Shown here: in pieces, positions 35,094-48,315 of the stretch
Numbering within the stretch: position 1 is the first letter of the stretch
How the letters are laid out: each line of letters begins with the position of its first letter
Assembly: GCA_963662155.1 (NCBI GenBank)
Contig: OY759274.1
Location: 15,856,939 to 15,920,938 of the forward strand
Direction: 5' to 3'
From: Lamellibrachia columna
Lineage: Eukaryota > Annelida > Polychaeta > Sabellida > Siboglinidae
DNA length: 64,000 nt
Notes under the pieces: generated by a model
Database searches by the model: none
Seen by the model: the letters and a program-made list of their open reading frames with translations, nothing else
What the model was told of the DNA's origin: nothing
Translations under genes and position numbers: made by a program

Positions 35094-37640
35094 ACTGCAA
35101 TTGAATGTTGGAACATTCTAAAATATGTAATTGAGAGTATCATTGATCAATTTGAAAAAAAAAAACGGTATAGAAAGAAACACTTCTCAAAAGAAGCTAT
35201 TAGAAAAATAGCGTACACGCAAACTATGTGGAGGGTTTAAAGCAATACCAGAAAGGAAGAAGACTACATAAATTACAAAGAGGCACTTAATGCAGGTACG
35301 AATAAAATTAGACAAGCTATTAGAAAAATAGCGTACAAGCAAACTATGTAGAGGGTTTAAAGCAATACCAGAAAGGAAGAAGACTACATAAATTACAAAG
35401 AGGCACTTAATGCAGCTACCAATGAAATTAGGCAATCTAAATGAAGCTATGACCAAAATTAGCATGTAACATAAACAATGACAGCAAGAGTTTTTATGCA
35501 TATATCAGGAGAAAGCAAAACGTACGAGACACGATTGGACCATTAGAATAACATTAAGATGGGTGGAATCTTCACTCAATGGCAGGACTAAGGAAGTGGT
35601 CGTCTAGGGCAACGACATTGGTGACAACATCAAGAAAAAAGTCCACCTGTTTACTGATGACATAACGCAATGTTCCACCATACAAAATAGACCATCGGTT
35701 TCCATGGTAAAATACCATGGCGTTTTTGAAAAAGGTAAACCATGGTTTACCATACAATCACCATACACAATATATGAAAAAGCATGGTCTACAACAGTTT
35801 ACCATGTATCATGGTATGCCATGGAAAACCATGCAATACCATGGTGTACTATGTAATTCCATAGTGTATGTTCATAAGGGTGAAGTGGCCCAAATTCATT
35901 CATTATGTTTCTATTGGACTGGTCCGCCGAGTGTTTGAGTATTTCTCTGTGGTATGGGATCCACATTCGCAGAAATGGAAATATAATATCACAAGGTTTT
36001 TTTAATGGCGGAATACTTCAATGGATACTTCAGTTCAGTGTTTACCAGAGAGGATATTAATTCATTACCAGTTCCAGATGTTAAATTTCAGGAGGATAAA
36101 CCGGGCTATTTATGGTAGTTAATTGTAACCTTAGAAATGGTAGCTAAGAAAATAAAAGCAATGAAAGAACATAAATCACCTGACATCCGTTTGAATGGAA
36201 AGAAGTAAACATCATGCCATTGTTTAAAAAGGGTTCGAGAAATAAGTCAGATAATGACAGACCAGTGAGCTTAACATCAGTGATTTGTGAATTATTACAA
36301 AGGTTAATTAAAGACTATATGGTGGACTTTCTTGGTAGGTATACATTATTAAATCCATCTCAACGAGGTCACGCTTAACAAATATGGTATGTTTATTGGA
36401 AGAAATCACTAAGTTGATAGACGAGGGATCAATAGTAGATATTACATACCTAGATTTTTTAAGAAAGCTTTTCACAAAGATTTTCAGAAAGCTTTTGTCA
36501 AAGTGCCACATCAAAGAATACAACTTAAATTGAAAGCCCATGTTATCGGGGAGGGTATAATCGTCTGGATTGAACAATGGCTGGCTGACAGAAGACAGCG
36601 TGTTGTAGTAGATGGGGAGGTTTGAAACTGGAGATCAGTTTTGAGTGGGGTACCACAAGGATCAGTATTAGGATCTTTATTATTCTTAATATATATCAAT
36701 GACTTGGACGACAATATAACAAGCAATGTACTGAAATTTGCGGATGACACAAAAGTGTTTAGAAAGGTTATCACTGATGGTGATAAATAACATTTACAAA
36801 ACGATCTAGATAAACTAGTTAAATTGTCTGAGAAATGGCAGATGTTGTTCAATTTTGGGAAATGCAAATGCCTCCATACAGGACAAGGGAACTTGGATAT
36901 AAACAATAAAATGGGAGATACTGTTCTAGGTACTACTGTTAAAAAAACTTAGGAGTAAAAATAAGTGCTGATATGAAAGTTTTCAGAGCAGTGTGGTATT
37001 AAAGCTTCAAGGGGTAATCAAATTCTTGGGTTGATTAGGAGAAATATAATACACAAGAAAAAACTAATTGTACCTCTGTATAAAACAATAGTTAGGCCTC
37101 AGTTAGAGTACTGTATACAAGTGTGGAGACCATATCGTAAGAAGGACATATATACGCTTGGAAGAATACAGAGGAGAGCAACTAAAATGAGACCAGGATT
37201 TTGAGACCTTAGTTATGACGAAGGACCGAAAGAATGTGGCTTAACAAACCTACACACAATGCGGTTAAAAGGAGATCAAATTTAAGTTTTATGATATTGA
37301 ATGGGTATGAAAATATTAATAGAAATATTTTTTTTTCATTCAAGAAAGATAGTAGAACTAGAGGAGACGAGGTAACACTGTAGATTGGATATCAGAAAGT
37401 ACTCTTTCTCACAGAGGACAATCAATGAATGGAACAAACAATCTACATATTGTGTAACTGCTAGCAGCGTGAATATGTTTAAAACAAGGTTGAAACATAT
37501 CTCAGGAAGGCGGATTACACATAGATTAAAAATGTTGGACTCTCGATAATTAAATGGCTTCCTTGTCCACTTGCCGTCCGGGCCTATACTTTGGATGGCA
37601 ATCGTGTTAAATCTTGTTAAATCTACATTGCCAAATAGTT
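35094..37640 (+). mobile_element. Decayed CR1 retrotransposon (same family as 52.3-56.6 kb)
   Basis: Plus-strand remnants, in order: the end of the endonuclease/linker (35094-35540, AIECWNILKY-like region), then reverse transcriptase blocks (36000-37270) including GVPQGSVLG and [11 protein letters not shown], then the C-terminus (37280-37520) and the 3' tail with repeated ttgttaaatc near 37600. Many stops and indels are present. It carries an internal 120-bp tandem duplication (35196-35435) and an inserted CCATGGTA-type repeat (about 35545-35955). Confidence 0.85.
35545..35955. repeat. Short CCATGGTA-type repeat inserted in decayed CR1
   Basis: Splits the CR1 between its linker and RT parts. 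It shares gtcgtctagggcaacga, gtccacctgttta and the clustered ccatggta palindromes with the start of the long repeat at 48430-48760 and 57740-58060. Confidence 0.7.
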
Positions 37641-38485
37641 TGCCAGTTTTGATTCAAGCAAGTCTGTGTTTTGGTTGCAGTGTGACTCTTTTTGCAGTTA
37701 ACTTACACCTTAGTTGATAACTGCGTATAATGAAACGTTATGTTTTGTCTATTCAAAGTGAAACGCCAGGTCCTGGTGATTTAATAGTAACTCACGTAAT
37801 GCTGTCAAGTAGAACGTTATTAATTTATAATTGTCATGTATGACTCATCTAATGTATTGTACTGATAGTTGAGAAAAAAAATTAGATGTTCACAGTGTAT
37901 TTTACAGTCTAGCGTTTTAGAAAACATGGTATGTTGTGTAATTTACGTAATTGTCTAAGTGAAAATAATATCTTAAATAGTTTTGTTACATGTTATATAA
38001 TATTATATATATTGTTTTATCATATCATTTAATTTGTATGTTAAGTATCCAAACTTGCTTTTATAACTTTGAGCTTTACGAAAAGGGGAGGGAAGTGAAA
38101 ATTTGTATTTCACCTTGAAGCGGATCTTGAAAGACGATACAACGAAAGCCCAACGTGTCGGGCGGCTAAAGGTACGTATGTTGAAGCATAAGGGGTATGC
38201 ATTTGCGCGCATCGTAGGTGAAATAAATGTGTTGGGTAAGTTATCAGAACTGGTGTACTTTATAACTATCTCTAATAATGTATAGGGTCCTGAGGAATCT
38301 CGGGAGGTTTTTAGTTTCTACATCGATCATCTTACTTGCGAGCATAGTCCTTTCACATGTATTGTAAGTTACCTGTGAATAACTCAGACAAATATTTAAC
38401 TTATCATATTATTTTTATGACTAATAGTTCTTCAATTATTTTTAAATACAATTAGTACCAATTCTTTGTATTCCTTTAAAAGGCT

Positions 38486-38543
<58 letters not shown>

Positions 38544-38556
38544 TATTGTAAGTATA

Positions 38557-38594
<38 letters not shown>

Positions 38595-38613
38595 AATACA
38601 ATGAATTGTTATA

Positions 38614-38699
<86 letters not shown>

Positions 38700-38785
38700 T
38701 ATTGAATACAATGAATCGTTACTAATTGTATTTAAAATAATTGAAGAACTATTAGTCATAAATATAATAAGATAAGTTAAATAAT
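37517..38785 (+). repeat. Left arm of large inverted duplication (unoccupied)
   Basis: The sequence from the CR1 3' tip to about 38785 reappears inverted at 40381-40751 plus 45985-46838 with few mismatches, apart from TA-tract length. Its site matching the transposon insertion (about 38456, ttagtaccaattc) is intact, which makes it the empty-site reference. Confidence 0.9.
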
Positions 38786-38816
38786 TGCCTGAGTTATTCA
38801 CAGGTAACTTACAGGA
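38360..38816. repeat. Foldback repeat with TA-rich loop
   Basis: The block tgtaagttacctgtgaataa ... tttaacttat ... attagt at 38360-38460 is repeated inverted at 38703-38816, with compound (TA)n between (38486-38695). It could extrude as a hairpin and resembles a foldback MITE. The same structure lies in the right arm. Confidence 0.8.
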
Positions 38817-40247
38817 CAGTTTTTTTTAAAGAAGGTTTAATTAACAAAACTGTGGTAAAATGTCACCCCTTGGAGTTTAGGCAAAAAGGTACAGAAATAC
38901 ACTAGATATATTCTCCTGCTAGAAAAACAAATTTGATTTTGGTTTCTCCAATATAACACCTCGGGGCACCGTAGCACCTGCATATACATTGTTTCCCCTG
39001 AATAACTGATGGTAAAGGTTGGTGACTGGGCAATCCGTCAATTTGTGTTGTAACTGACAGGCATGAAGAAGATTGCAGCTGTGCACACTGATGTGTATTC
39101 AAGGCCTACAGCGTAGTGTGCACAGCTAGTAATAATATTATGCAAGCACATGCCTTTGCGTCAGCTGTGTACACAACGAATAATCAAAACGGCAGACTAA
39201 GCTAAGTACAAAAACCTTGAAGGTAGCTCACATTATTAAATAATCCTACAGCACGAAATGTAAAAGGCAGTGGCGCCGGAAGTCCTCTATTGACTCTGTA
39301 ATAAATCAAACTTGTTATTTTCCTACATTGGCACATACTGCACATGTTGAAATCATGAATGTTACACTGTTGTGACGTAACACATGGCAGTGGCATACTA
39401 AAACTATATAACGCGAGTAACCAATATTTTATCATATCAGAACTGTGCCAATACATGAATAATTGGCATATTCAATGGTGACCCACATTAACATGGAGGG
39501 CATAGGCGGATCCAGAGGGTGGGTCCAGGGGGTCCGGACCCCCCTCCCCCCTTTTGAGTACCAAAAATCCATTGCAATTGCATGCCAACGCGGGACAAAG
39601 GCATTGCCAAGAAACAACACGAGGTCAAATTTGTCGCTTACTACGTACGAATTCTTTAGTAGCAGGCCGACGTTTTCAGACACTGATCTAGCACAGGCGA
39701 TATTATACATGGCGTCCAGCTTATCCCCAAAGTTATTCTTACCATTAACAGTGACGTCCTTCATAGATTCACTGCACACGCACACGGCACGCACGTGTAC
39801 ACACACGCACGCACGCACGCACGCACGCACGCACGTGCGCGCCCACCTCATTTTTGACAATGTCTCCCCGCGAAAGAAAAAATACCTGGCTGCAATGAGT
39901 AAGCCCTCTTTCTCACTGCAGCCAGGTATTCCGGGTTGATGCGATTGCCGTCCAAGAAATGGCCAGAATGTTGTGACGTCATTTACACATTGTGACCAGC
40001 CAGGAGCAGAACATGAAACAAGGCTAATTGATAAACAAAATCACAGCCAATTCTATCTCTGGCACTCGAGATCCTCTGCTCTTCGGACATGTTGGAGAGC
40101 AGCATTACATAAGTCTTGGTAATAATGACGGTGTGGTATGAGTTATTAGTGTAGGAACATGTTATCGTGCAGAATGTTTTTAAAAAACAAATGTTCACTT
40201 GATTTTGTATCTATGTTGTACACAACACCCGTGCACCCGCGCACACG
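38817..40247. other. Spacer between inverted arms; one dispersed repeat
   Basis: No gene is recognised. At 39500-39550 lies a ggcggatccag...ggacccccc motif shared with 48360-48400 and 57675-57710. At 39795-39836 there is a (GCAC)n tract. The block 39862-40131 (tgtctccccgcgaaagaaaa to gtcttggtaataatgacggt) recurs almost unchanged at 57357-57631 and contains an internal inverted pair, cctggctgca / tgcagccagg. Confidence 0.65.
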
Positions 40248-40293
40248 CTCGCACACACACACGCACACACACACACATGCACGCAAGCGCTCG

Positions 40294-40381
<88 letters not shown>
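40248..40381. repeat. (CA)n microsatellite
   Basis: A long CA tract with a few interruptions at its left end (gcgcacacgctcg). It marks the outer edge of the right inverted arm. Confidence 0.95.
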
Positions 40382-40384
<3 letters not shown>

Positions 40385-40462
40385 ATTTAACTTATCTTAT
40401 TATATTTATGACTAATAGTTCTTCAATTATTTTAAATACAATTAATAACGATTCATTGTATT

Positions 40463-40570
<108 letters not shown>

Positions 40571-40633
40571 CGATTCATTGTATTCAATATATATATGTAT
40601 ATATATATATATATAATATATATACTTACAATA

Positions 40634-40718
<85 letters not shown>

Positions 40719-40766
40719 CCTTTTAAAGGAATACAAAGAATTGGCACTAATAAGGCAGTTCTTAAA

Positions 40767-40774
40767 TGACGTCA
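40767..40774. promoter_or_regulatory. CRE/ATF palindrome near left transposon end
   Basis: TGACGTCA lies 15 bases inside the element and about 75 bases upstream of the first ATG of the SAP-YqaJ gene. It matches the known CREB/ATF site; function is inferred. Confidence 0.4.
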
Positions 40775-40848
40775 TTCGATTTTACCCCTTGCCCGCTGAT
40801 TGGCTAGAGCCTTTTTGGGAATCCCCGTGCGGACATTCGCGAGGGAAA

Positions 40849-43045
40849 ATGGCTTCAAACATAATGGATAGCGTTGTTGAATTGACCGTGAATGATGTGC
40901 CTGGTGCAGCGTTTATGTACAGTGACATCGAAAAGCATAGCGTTCTGCAGTTACGCCGATGGTTAGAGTGTCGAGGAATGAAAAGATCCGGAACGAAGTC
41001 GCTTTTGTTGGAGAGGTATGCATGTGTTTTATACGCCTATTCATCATGATGTAATGAATTATCGCTCTGTCCTAATAATGCTTATACGACTACTTTTTTG
41101 TAACCGCGCCGTGTCAACTTGTGGATTTTAGTTAAATTTGTCTGATATTCAGTAAAATAGTGAGCCACGTTACATAAACATCAAAGTATAACGTGTGGAA
41201 ACTTACAATAATAATAGTGCAGCTGTCAGTGCGCATGCCATGGACAACTAGGCTGGGCTAGGGTCATACATGTTGTGCATGTGGCCTTGTTTAGGCTACT
41301 CAGGAATTGTGTCTATATGTCAAAGTAATATGTCTATGAAACATTACTATTATGTAGCTGATACCTAGAAGCAGACAAAATAATGAAACTTAGCTAGAAC
41401 ATTTTGTCATGATGATGGTATTATTATTATATAAGCAATACATGTTTTTGTTTTTAGATGTCGAGCTGTCATTGCTGCTGACAAGCAGCATATTATCGAC
41501 CCCTCTGTGGATGGTGGAAAGTGGCATGATATTGTCATGAAATGTCAAGAGACGAGCAACCGAACCAGCCCAGTCCCCCGACACCGCCGACTGTTGGATG
41601 GCAGAAGTTCCCTGGTGCAGTTGTACCACCGAACTTCAACAAAGGCCACATCTACCACTATCTAGTGGAAACACTGCAGGCGGCCAACTTTGACGATGGT
41701 GACTCTGACATTGACCCTGATTCTCCGTCGGACACGTTCACCTCTAAACCGCTCCATAGAGGTGAACTGTACTACACCAGCGGTCATGTAACTGATGTGA
41801 AAGATGTCCGCAGTGAGAATGCATACTTTGTCATGGCTGAAGTGTTTGCCAGCATGAAGAAGGTGGCTTACACTGTGACAATTACACTGAGCACGAACAG
41901 TGGTTTTGTAACCAAAGCAACATGCCAATGTAAGTGTGCGGCCCTTGGCAGATGTAGCCATGTGGGTGGACTGCTCCATGCAGTTCTGGACCATGCCAGT
42001 CATGGGGACGATGCGTGCACGTATCAGCTCTGCCAGTGGAATGTGGGCAAACGCAAGGACAAGAATCCGGGCAAGGTCACTGACATTAGTTACTCTGGTG
42101 CATCGAGCAAACGTCAGACCGATGGGGTAATCTTGTATGACCCACGTCCGTCATCAATGCGCGAGGCCAGAGCTTCTGCTGCTACTGACTTTGTCCTTGA
42201 TCTACAGTCAGTTCCCCTACCAGGCCCATCCTCTTGGGAAACTTTACTTCCCATAATATATGAGGACTTTGTTCTCAGTGAAACCGAGTCGAGTATTATC
42301 AAACAGCAGGTAAATGTCATGTGTGACCACCTGACCCCATCCAGCCATGCACCTGTACTACTCACATGTGAGCAAGGTTCAGCCAGGTGGGCAAACGAGA
42401 GGCGAGTCAGAGTAACTGCATCAAATGCAAAAGCTATATGTGTAGCGAAGTCTGACGCTAGGAGGGGGAATCTGTTGAAAGGGCAGTTGTTGGGGGGAGT
42501 CTGTATCAACGCTTGCTATGACATACGGCCATAAACATGAGTCGGTTGCTAGGAAAGAGTTTGCCAGTAGGTTTTTTAGCAAGGGGCTAAAATGTGTGGA
42601 AACTGGCATGTGGATCAATGGTCAGTACCCTGGTGTTGGGGCGTCACCCGATGGCTTGCTCTTTGATCCACATACCAGTAGTCATGGCATTTTAGAAATT
42701 AAATGCCCCATGTCTTTAAAGAGTGTTGCACCCTGTGATTTCATAGATCATTTTTCTGATAAACAGGTGAAGGCATTTTGCCTGCAGAAAAATGCAGATG
42801 GTTTGGCCTTAAAAAAGAACCATGCATATTATTATCAGGTGCAGCTTCAGATGGGAGTTTGTGAGGTTCAGTGGGGCTACTTTGTGGTTTGGACTCCACT
42901 CGGTCTTTACACAGAAAAGATTGTCTTTGATGCTACGTTTTTTTCTGCCATTGTTGCGAAACTTACCAACTTTCATCGTCATTATCTCCTGCCAGAATTT
43001 TTCTTGATGAAATTACCCCGTAGACTTCAATTTGCATCTGTGTAA
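40849..43045 (+). pseudogene. SAP + SWIM zinc finger + YqaJ exonuclease protein of the transposon, two frameshifts
   Basis: Exon 1 (40849-41015) starts [14 protein letters not shown] and holds a SAP DNA-binding motif, [19 protein letters not shown]. After an intron (41016-41457, GT-AG) exon 2 reads DPSVDGGKWHDI. Near 41540 the frame shifts by one base, then runs to 42487 with GWQKFPGAVVPPNFNKGHIY and a SWIM finger (CQCKCAALGRCSHV). In the G run at 42492-42497 it shifts again into 42518-43045. The last part is a YqaJ/lambda-exonuclease fold: GASPDGLL (Asp), ILEIKCP (Glu-x-Lys) and YYYQVQLQMG, with RVRVTASNAKAI upstream. All nuclease residues remain. YqaJ enzymes are 5'-3' exonucleases used in strand-annealing recombination; a repair or recombination role for the transposon is inference. 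With the two shifts this copy probably makes no full protein. Confidence 0.85.
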
Positions 43046-43438
43046 TGCATCGGTAAAATATGCCATGGTTTATCCATTAAAGCATATACCAGGGTATAAA
43101 TATTGAAGTGTACACTGGCTGTTATTCTTAAGTTCTCAATTGTACTGTCTACTTTGGTAGAGCTAATTTGCTCACACACAAAATGGCAACAAGTGATGGA
43201 CATTATACCATGTTAACTTGATTTAATGTACACATCAGCAGATGTGATAATTATAATGTCATATATTGCTATATAAAATATGCCATGGTTTTACATTAAA
43301 GTATATACCGGTGTATATATTACTACTGGTAGATTTTATTTCTCAGTTGTATTTTCTAATTTGGTGCAGTGCAAACCTAATGACATCCCAGGCCTAATGC
43401 ACTTAATGGTTACATTCTCAGCACATCATTATTAGGTA
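43046..43438. other. Intergenic spacer between convergent transposon genes
   Basis: Contains two diverged direct copies of a block (aaaatatgccatggtttta ... aaagtatatacc ... gtata), at about 43053-43150 and 43272-43370. Both gene 3' ends lie here. Confidence 0.6.
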
Positions 43439-45793
43439 CTACTTCACAATAGGTTCCTGAAAATTAACAAGACATCCAGCTACAAAAACCATCTGTGAAA
43501 ATACTGGTTGTAAGGACAATGGAATTATATTACGTAACATTCGATAATTTTTCAGTCTCCCAATAGCTCGTTCCACATGAATTCTCACACGAGCTATTCG
43601 CCTAGTGTTAATTTCTTCTGTGGCAGTGAAATGTGCCCGTCCATTGAGAAATGGTGGTATGTTTAAATCAACCTTCTTATTCATAAGAATATCTCGAATG
43701 GTAAAACCTCGGTCAGCCATGATCAAATCCCCCGGCGCTAGTTTGTCAAGAAAACCACTCTGTTTGACAATTTCGTTATCAGAAATAGACCCTTCAAAAC
43801 ACTGTGAAATGTATGTGATGGCACCATTTGGAGCAACACCAATCAAACATTTGTAAGTTGAATGGTTTTTGTAGCTGGAATACATGTTTCCCTGTCTGGC
43901 AAAGTGCGAGGCCTTTTGAACAAAGAATTCTGAACAATCTATTATAACTCGAATACCCTTAAATTTCCTGAAACAGGATGGCATATGCAGTTTGGCTATT
44001 TCGCGAGACACAAACATTCTCTCTCTTAGTACACCAAATTGTAAATACATAAACTGTATCCAGGTTGTCACCATTTTTGACACACAACTGTTTGGAACAT
44101 TAAAACGATAAGCTATGTCCATGCTTAGCAGCCCAACACGCAGTCTCACCAAAGTTAAGAAGCATTCATTCATCGCAGAAAGCTTCCGCTTTACACCAGC
44201 CCGTTTGCTTGGCGATGCGTCTTTAACTGGCTGATGGTTCCAGTAACTCAGTTTTTCCCTTGCAGGACCCAGAAAGTTCCACAAACACATGAACTGAAGC
44301 CATGACAAACCTGTGTAAAATCTACACTTTTTGTCATTGTTGCGCACATCATCAACTCCAAAGGGAGGTCTGTCTTGTGTCGCCTGCTGCTGTTCCTTGT
44401 CTTGTGTCGCCTGCTGCTGTTCTTCGAGTGTGCTCTTCAACTTTGTGTTTTCTCGTTGAAGAATAATGTTCTGCAGCTTGAGCTCTAGAACCAAAGAGTC
44501 TGGTTCAGACTGAGTCCCTTCATCGACTGTCTCAGTCCCTGTAGACACAGGCTTGTCATGCTGCCGCTCATAGTCCGATGGTGGCATACAAGTAGAACTG
44601 TCAGCTGGAACCAGACATACACACCAGTTATAGAATAAATCATTTTGTTATAAAAGAAAGATAAGTTTAGTTGCTGATTTTAACAACTGGAATATAGAGG
44701 GGGGAGGAGAGAAGGTAGTTGGTAGTAGACTTGACTTACAATTACAATTCTTCACTCTATGTTAGTGTTAGGTAACTTAGGTTAATAGAACAAATATACA
44801 ATTGTGTCATAACTTTTTTAACAACTTCTGGCTTACAAATTTTAAGATTGACCAACCATTTTTTAATGCGCCTCTGACATTAGTTTCTGAGGATTTAGGC
44901 ACAAATGCAGTGTTCTTATTACTATATTGTCATAGTGCATACCTGTGTCATCTGGGCGGGTGGTAGCGAGATAAAGGAGAACGGTGGCAGCTTCATTTTC
45001 TGTGAATGCAGCTTGCAGTTTTCTCGGTTTAAGTAGGTTGCATCGAGGAGTCGGCAGTTTTCTTTTCCGTGATGACTTTTCATTCTGTAACAGTTTAGCA
45101 CACTGTTAATCATTAAATTGCAGTACTATAATAACAATATTACTGCCAAAATAAATAATGAGGCTAAAGGCCCGTAGTGTATGCAATGCCTATAGGCTAC
45201 ACTATAGTACACCTGTATAGGCTATGCCTATGGCCAATGATGTAGGCTACATAGACTAGTATATGCTATGCCATGGCAAACATCTGACTGTAAATAAATA
45301 ATGTTTTTATTAATAGGCATGGTAAAATATACATTGTTATATAATGCCTCTTAGATATGGTGTCGTTCACTTGACACAGGATACACACATTTCAAAGAAT
45401 GACACTGTGTCAGCGCGTGTATTGACAGACAATACAATAATGAATAGGGGCGGTCAGACCCGCGCCCACATTACGTAAGTAGCTGATCAATGAGACACTA
45501 ACCTCAGCAGGAGTTGCAGTTGCAATCACAGGGTCGGGATGGTCGGTGGTGGGGCCCTGGCCTCCAACAAAATGCAGAGAACATATGTACGTGTCTTTTT
45601 TGACCGAGGCAAGGGTGAAGCCTTCCCGTCTACATGCGTTGGACCATCGTTCGGCTTTCGCGCGACACAAATGCGGTTTCGGAAATCGAATGAAAAATAC
45701 ATTTTTCATCCGATTCGTCTCGGTGTAACGGGAATCACTTTTACGGGAATCACTTTTACAGACTCCATAGCAGCAGTGCTTCGTCGTTACCAT
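43439..45793 (-). CDS. THAP-domain DDE transposase of the transposon, three exons, intact
   Basis: Exons 45503-45793, 44943-45084 and 43439-44604 join in phase (1599 nt, 532 residues) with GT-AG junctions. Exon 1 is a THAP zinc finger: CCYGVC near residue 7, the tryptophan in AERWSNACRREGF, and CSLHF for the second C-x2-H pair. Exon 2 is basic (KSSRKRKLPTP). Exon 3 has a glutamine-rich coiled coil (two QQQATQDK-type repeats), a helix-turn-helix region (MDIAYRFNVPNSCVSKMVTT) and a DDE_4-type nuclease: IIDCSEF (D1), IMADRGF (D2), HVERAIGRLKNYRML (E). THAP fingers bind terminal DNA and the DDE core cuts and joins strands. No stop or shift is present, so the gene may still be functional although its partner is broken. 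Confidence 0.92.
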
Positions 45794-46835
45794 GTTAGAA
45801 GATTAAATCTATATTATAAAGCTATGAAAGTCGAAAAATCTGTATTTATGCAGAGAGTAAACCAGCACAAGATGCTGATAAACTCTTGTCAAAATGGCGG
45901 TGTTGTCCGCACGGCTGCAGGGCTTTCCCGAAATCAAACCGAGGCGGCTATAAATAGTAAATCCGGCTAATCGCGAACTGCCTTATTGTATTTAAAAATA
46001 ATTGAAGAACTATTAGTCATAAAAATAATATGATAAGTTAAATATTTGTCTGAGTTATTCACAGGTAACTTACAATACATGTGAAAGGTCTATGCTCGCA
46101 AGTAAGATGATCGATGTAGAAACTAAAAACCTCCCGAGATTCCTCAGGACCCTATACATTATTAGAGATAGTTATAAAGTACACCAGTTCTGATAACTTA
46201 CCCAACACATTTATTTCACCTACGATGCGCGCAAATGCATACCCCTTATGCTTCGCCATACGTACCTTTAGCCGCCCGACACGTTGGGCTTTCGTTGTAT
46301 CGTCTTTCAAGATCCGCTCCATGGTGAAATACAAATTTTCACTTCCCTCCCCTTTTCATAAAGCTCAAAGTTATAAAAGCAAGTTTGGATACTTAACATA
46401 CAAATTAAATGACATGATAAAACAATATATATAATATTATATAACATGTAACAAAACTATTTAAGATATTATTTTCACTTAGACAATTACGTAAATTACA
46501 CAACATACCATGTTTTCTAAAACGCTAGACTGTAAAATACACTGTGAACATCTAATTTGTTTTATCAACTATCAGTACAATACATTAGATGAGTCATACA
46601 TGACAATTATAAATTAATAACGTTCTACTTGACAGCATTACGTGAGTTACTATTAAATCACCAGGACCTGACCTGGTCACACTGCAACCAAAACACAGAC
46701 TTGCTTGAATCAAAACTGGCAAACTATTTGGCAATGTAGATTTAACAAGATTTAACACGATTGCCATCCAAAGTATAGGCCCAGACGGCAAGTGGACAAG
46801 GAAGCCATTTAATTATCGAGAGTCCAACATTTTTA

Positions 46836-47970
<1,135 letters not shown>

Positions 47971-47971
47971 A

Positions 47972-48315
47972 GGAAGGGGGATACTCCCCTACCAAACACA
48001 CCCCAAGGTAGGAAGGGGGATAATCCCCTACCACACACATCCCGAGGTAGGAAGGGGGATACTCCCCTACCACACACACCCCAAGGTAGGAAGTGGGATA
48101 ATCCCCTACCACAAACACCCCAAGGTAGGAATACTCCCCTACTAAACACACCCAGAGGAAGGAAGGGGGATATTCCCCACCACACACAACCCGAGGTAGG
48201 AAGGGGTATACTCCCCTACCACAAACACACCCCGAGATTGGAAGGGGGATACTCCCCTACCACACACACCCCGAGGTAGGAAGGGGGATACTCCCCTACC
48301 AAACAAACCCCGAGG
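47972..48315. repeat. 39-bp minisatellite with internal dyad
   Basis: About nine copies of a unit like aggtaggaagggggatactc followed by ccctaccacacacaccccg, some with small indels. Each unit has the near-palindrome gggggata(a/c)tcccc. Several frames stay open on both strands for this reason. Confidence 0.9.

Larger units (their letters stand above)
40752..45984. mobile_element. Two-gene DNA transposon, ISL2EU-like (transposase + YqaJ exonuclease)
   Basis: Termini are aaggcagttc at the left and gaactgcctt at the right (10-bp perfect inverted repeats), flanked by AT on both sides (40750-40751 and 45985-45986). Comparison with the empty left arm (ctaattg inverted) shows exactly one AT duplicated. 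Inside are two convergent genes: SAP-SWIM-YqaJ on plus (40849-43045) and THAP-DDE on minus (43439-45793). From family knowledge, a 2-bp AT target duplication and a YqaJ partner gene fit the ISL2EU superfamily; the assignment is made without a database search. A CRE-type palindrome TGACGTCA (40767-40774) lies just inside the left terminus. Confidence 0.85.

Noticed and set aside
42114..42618. Minus ORFs (131 and 65 codons) opposite the YqaJ gene
   Set aside because: Antisense shadows of the SWIM-YqaJ reading frame.
40752..45984. Classification as a PIF/Harbinger element
   Set aside because: The DDE_4 type core is compatible, but Harbinger elements duplicate three bases (TWA) and usually carry a Myb-like partner. 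Here only AT is duplicated and the partner is a YqaJ nuclease.
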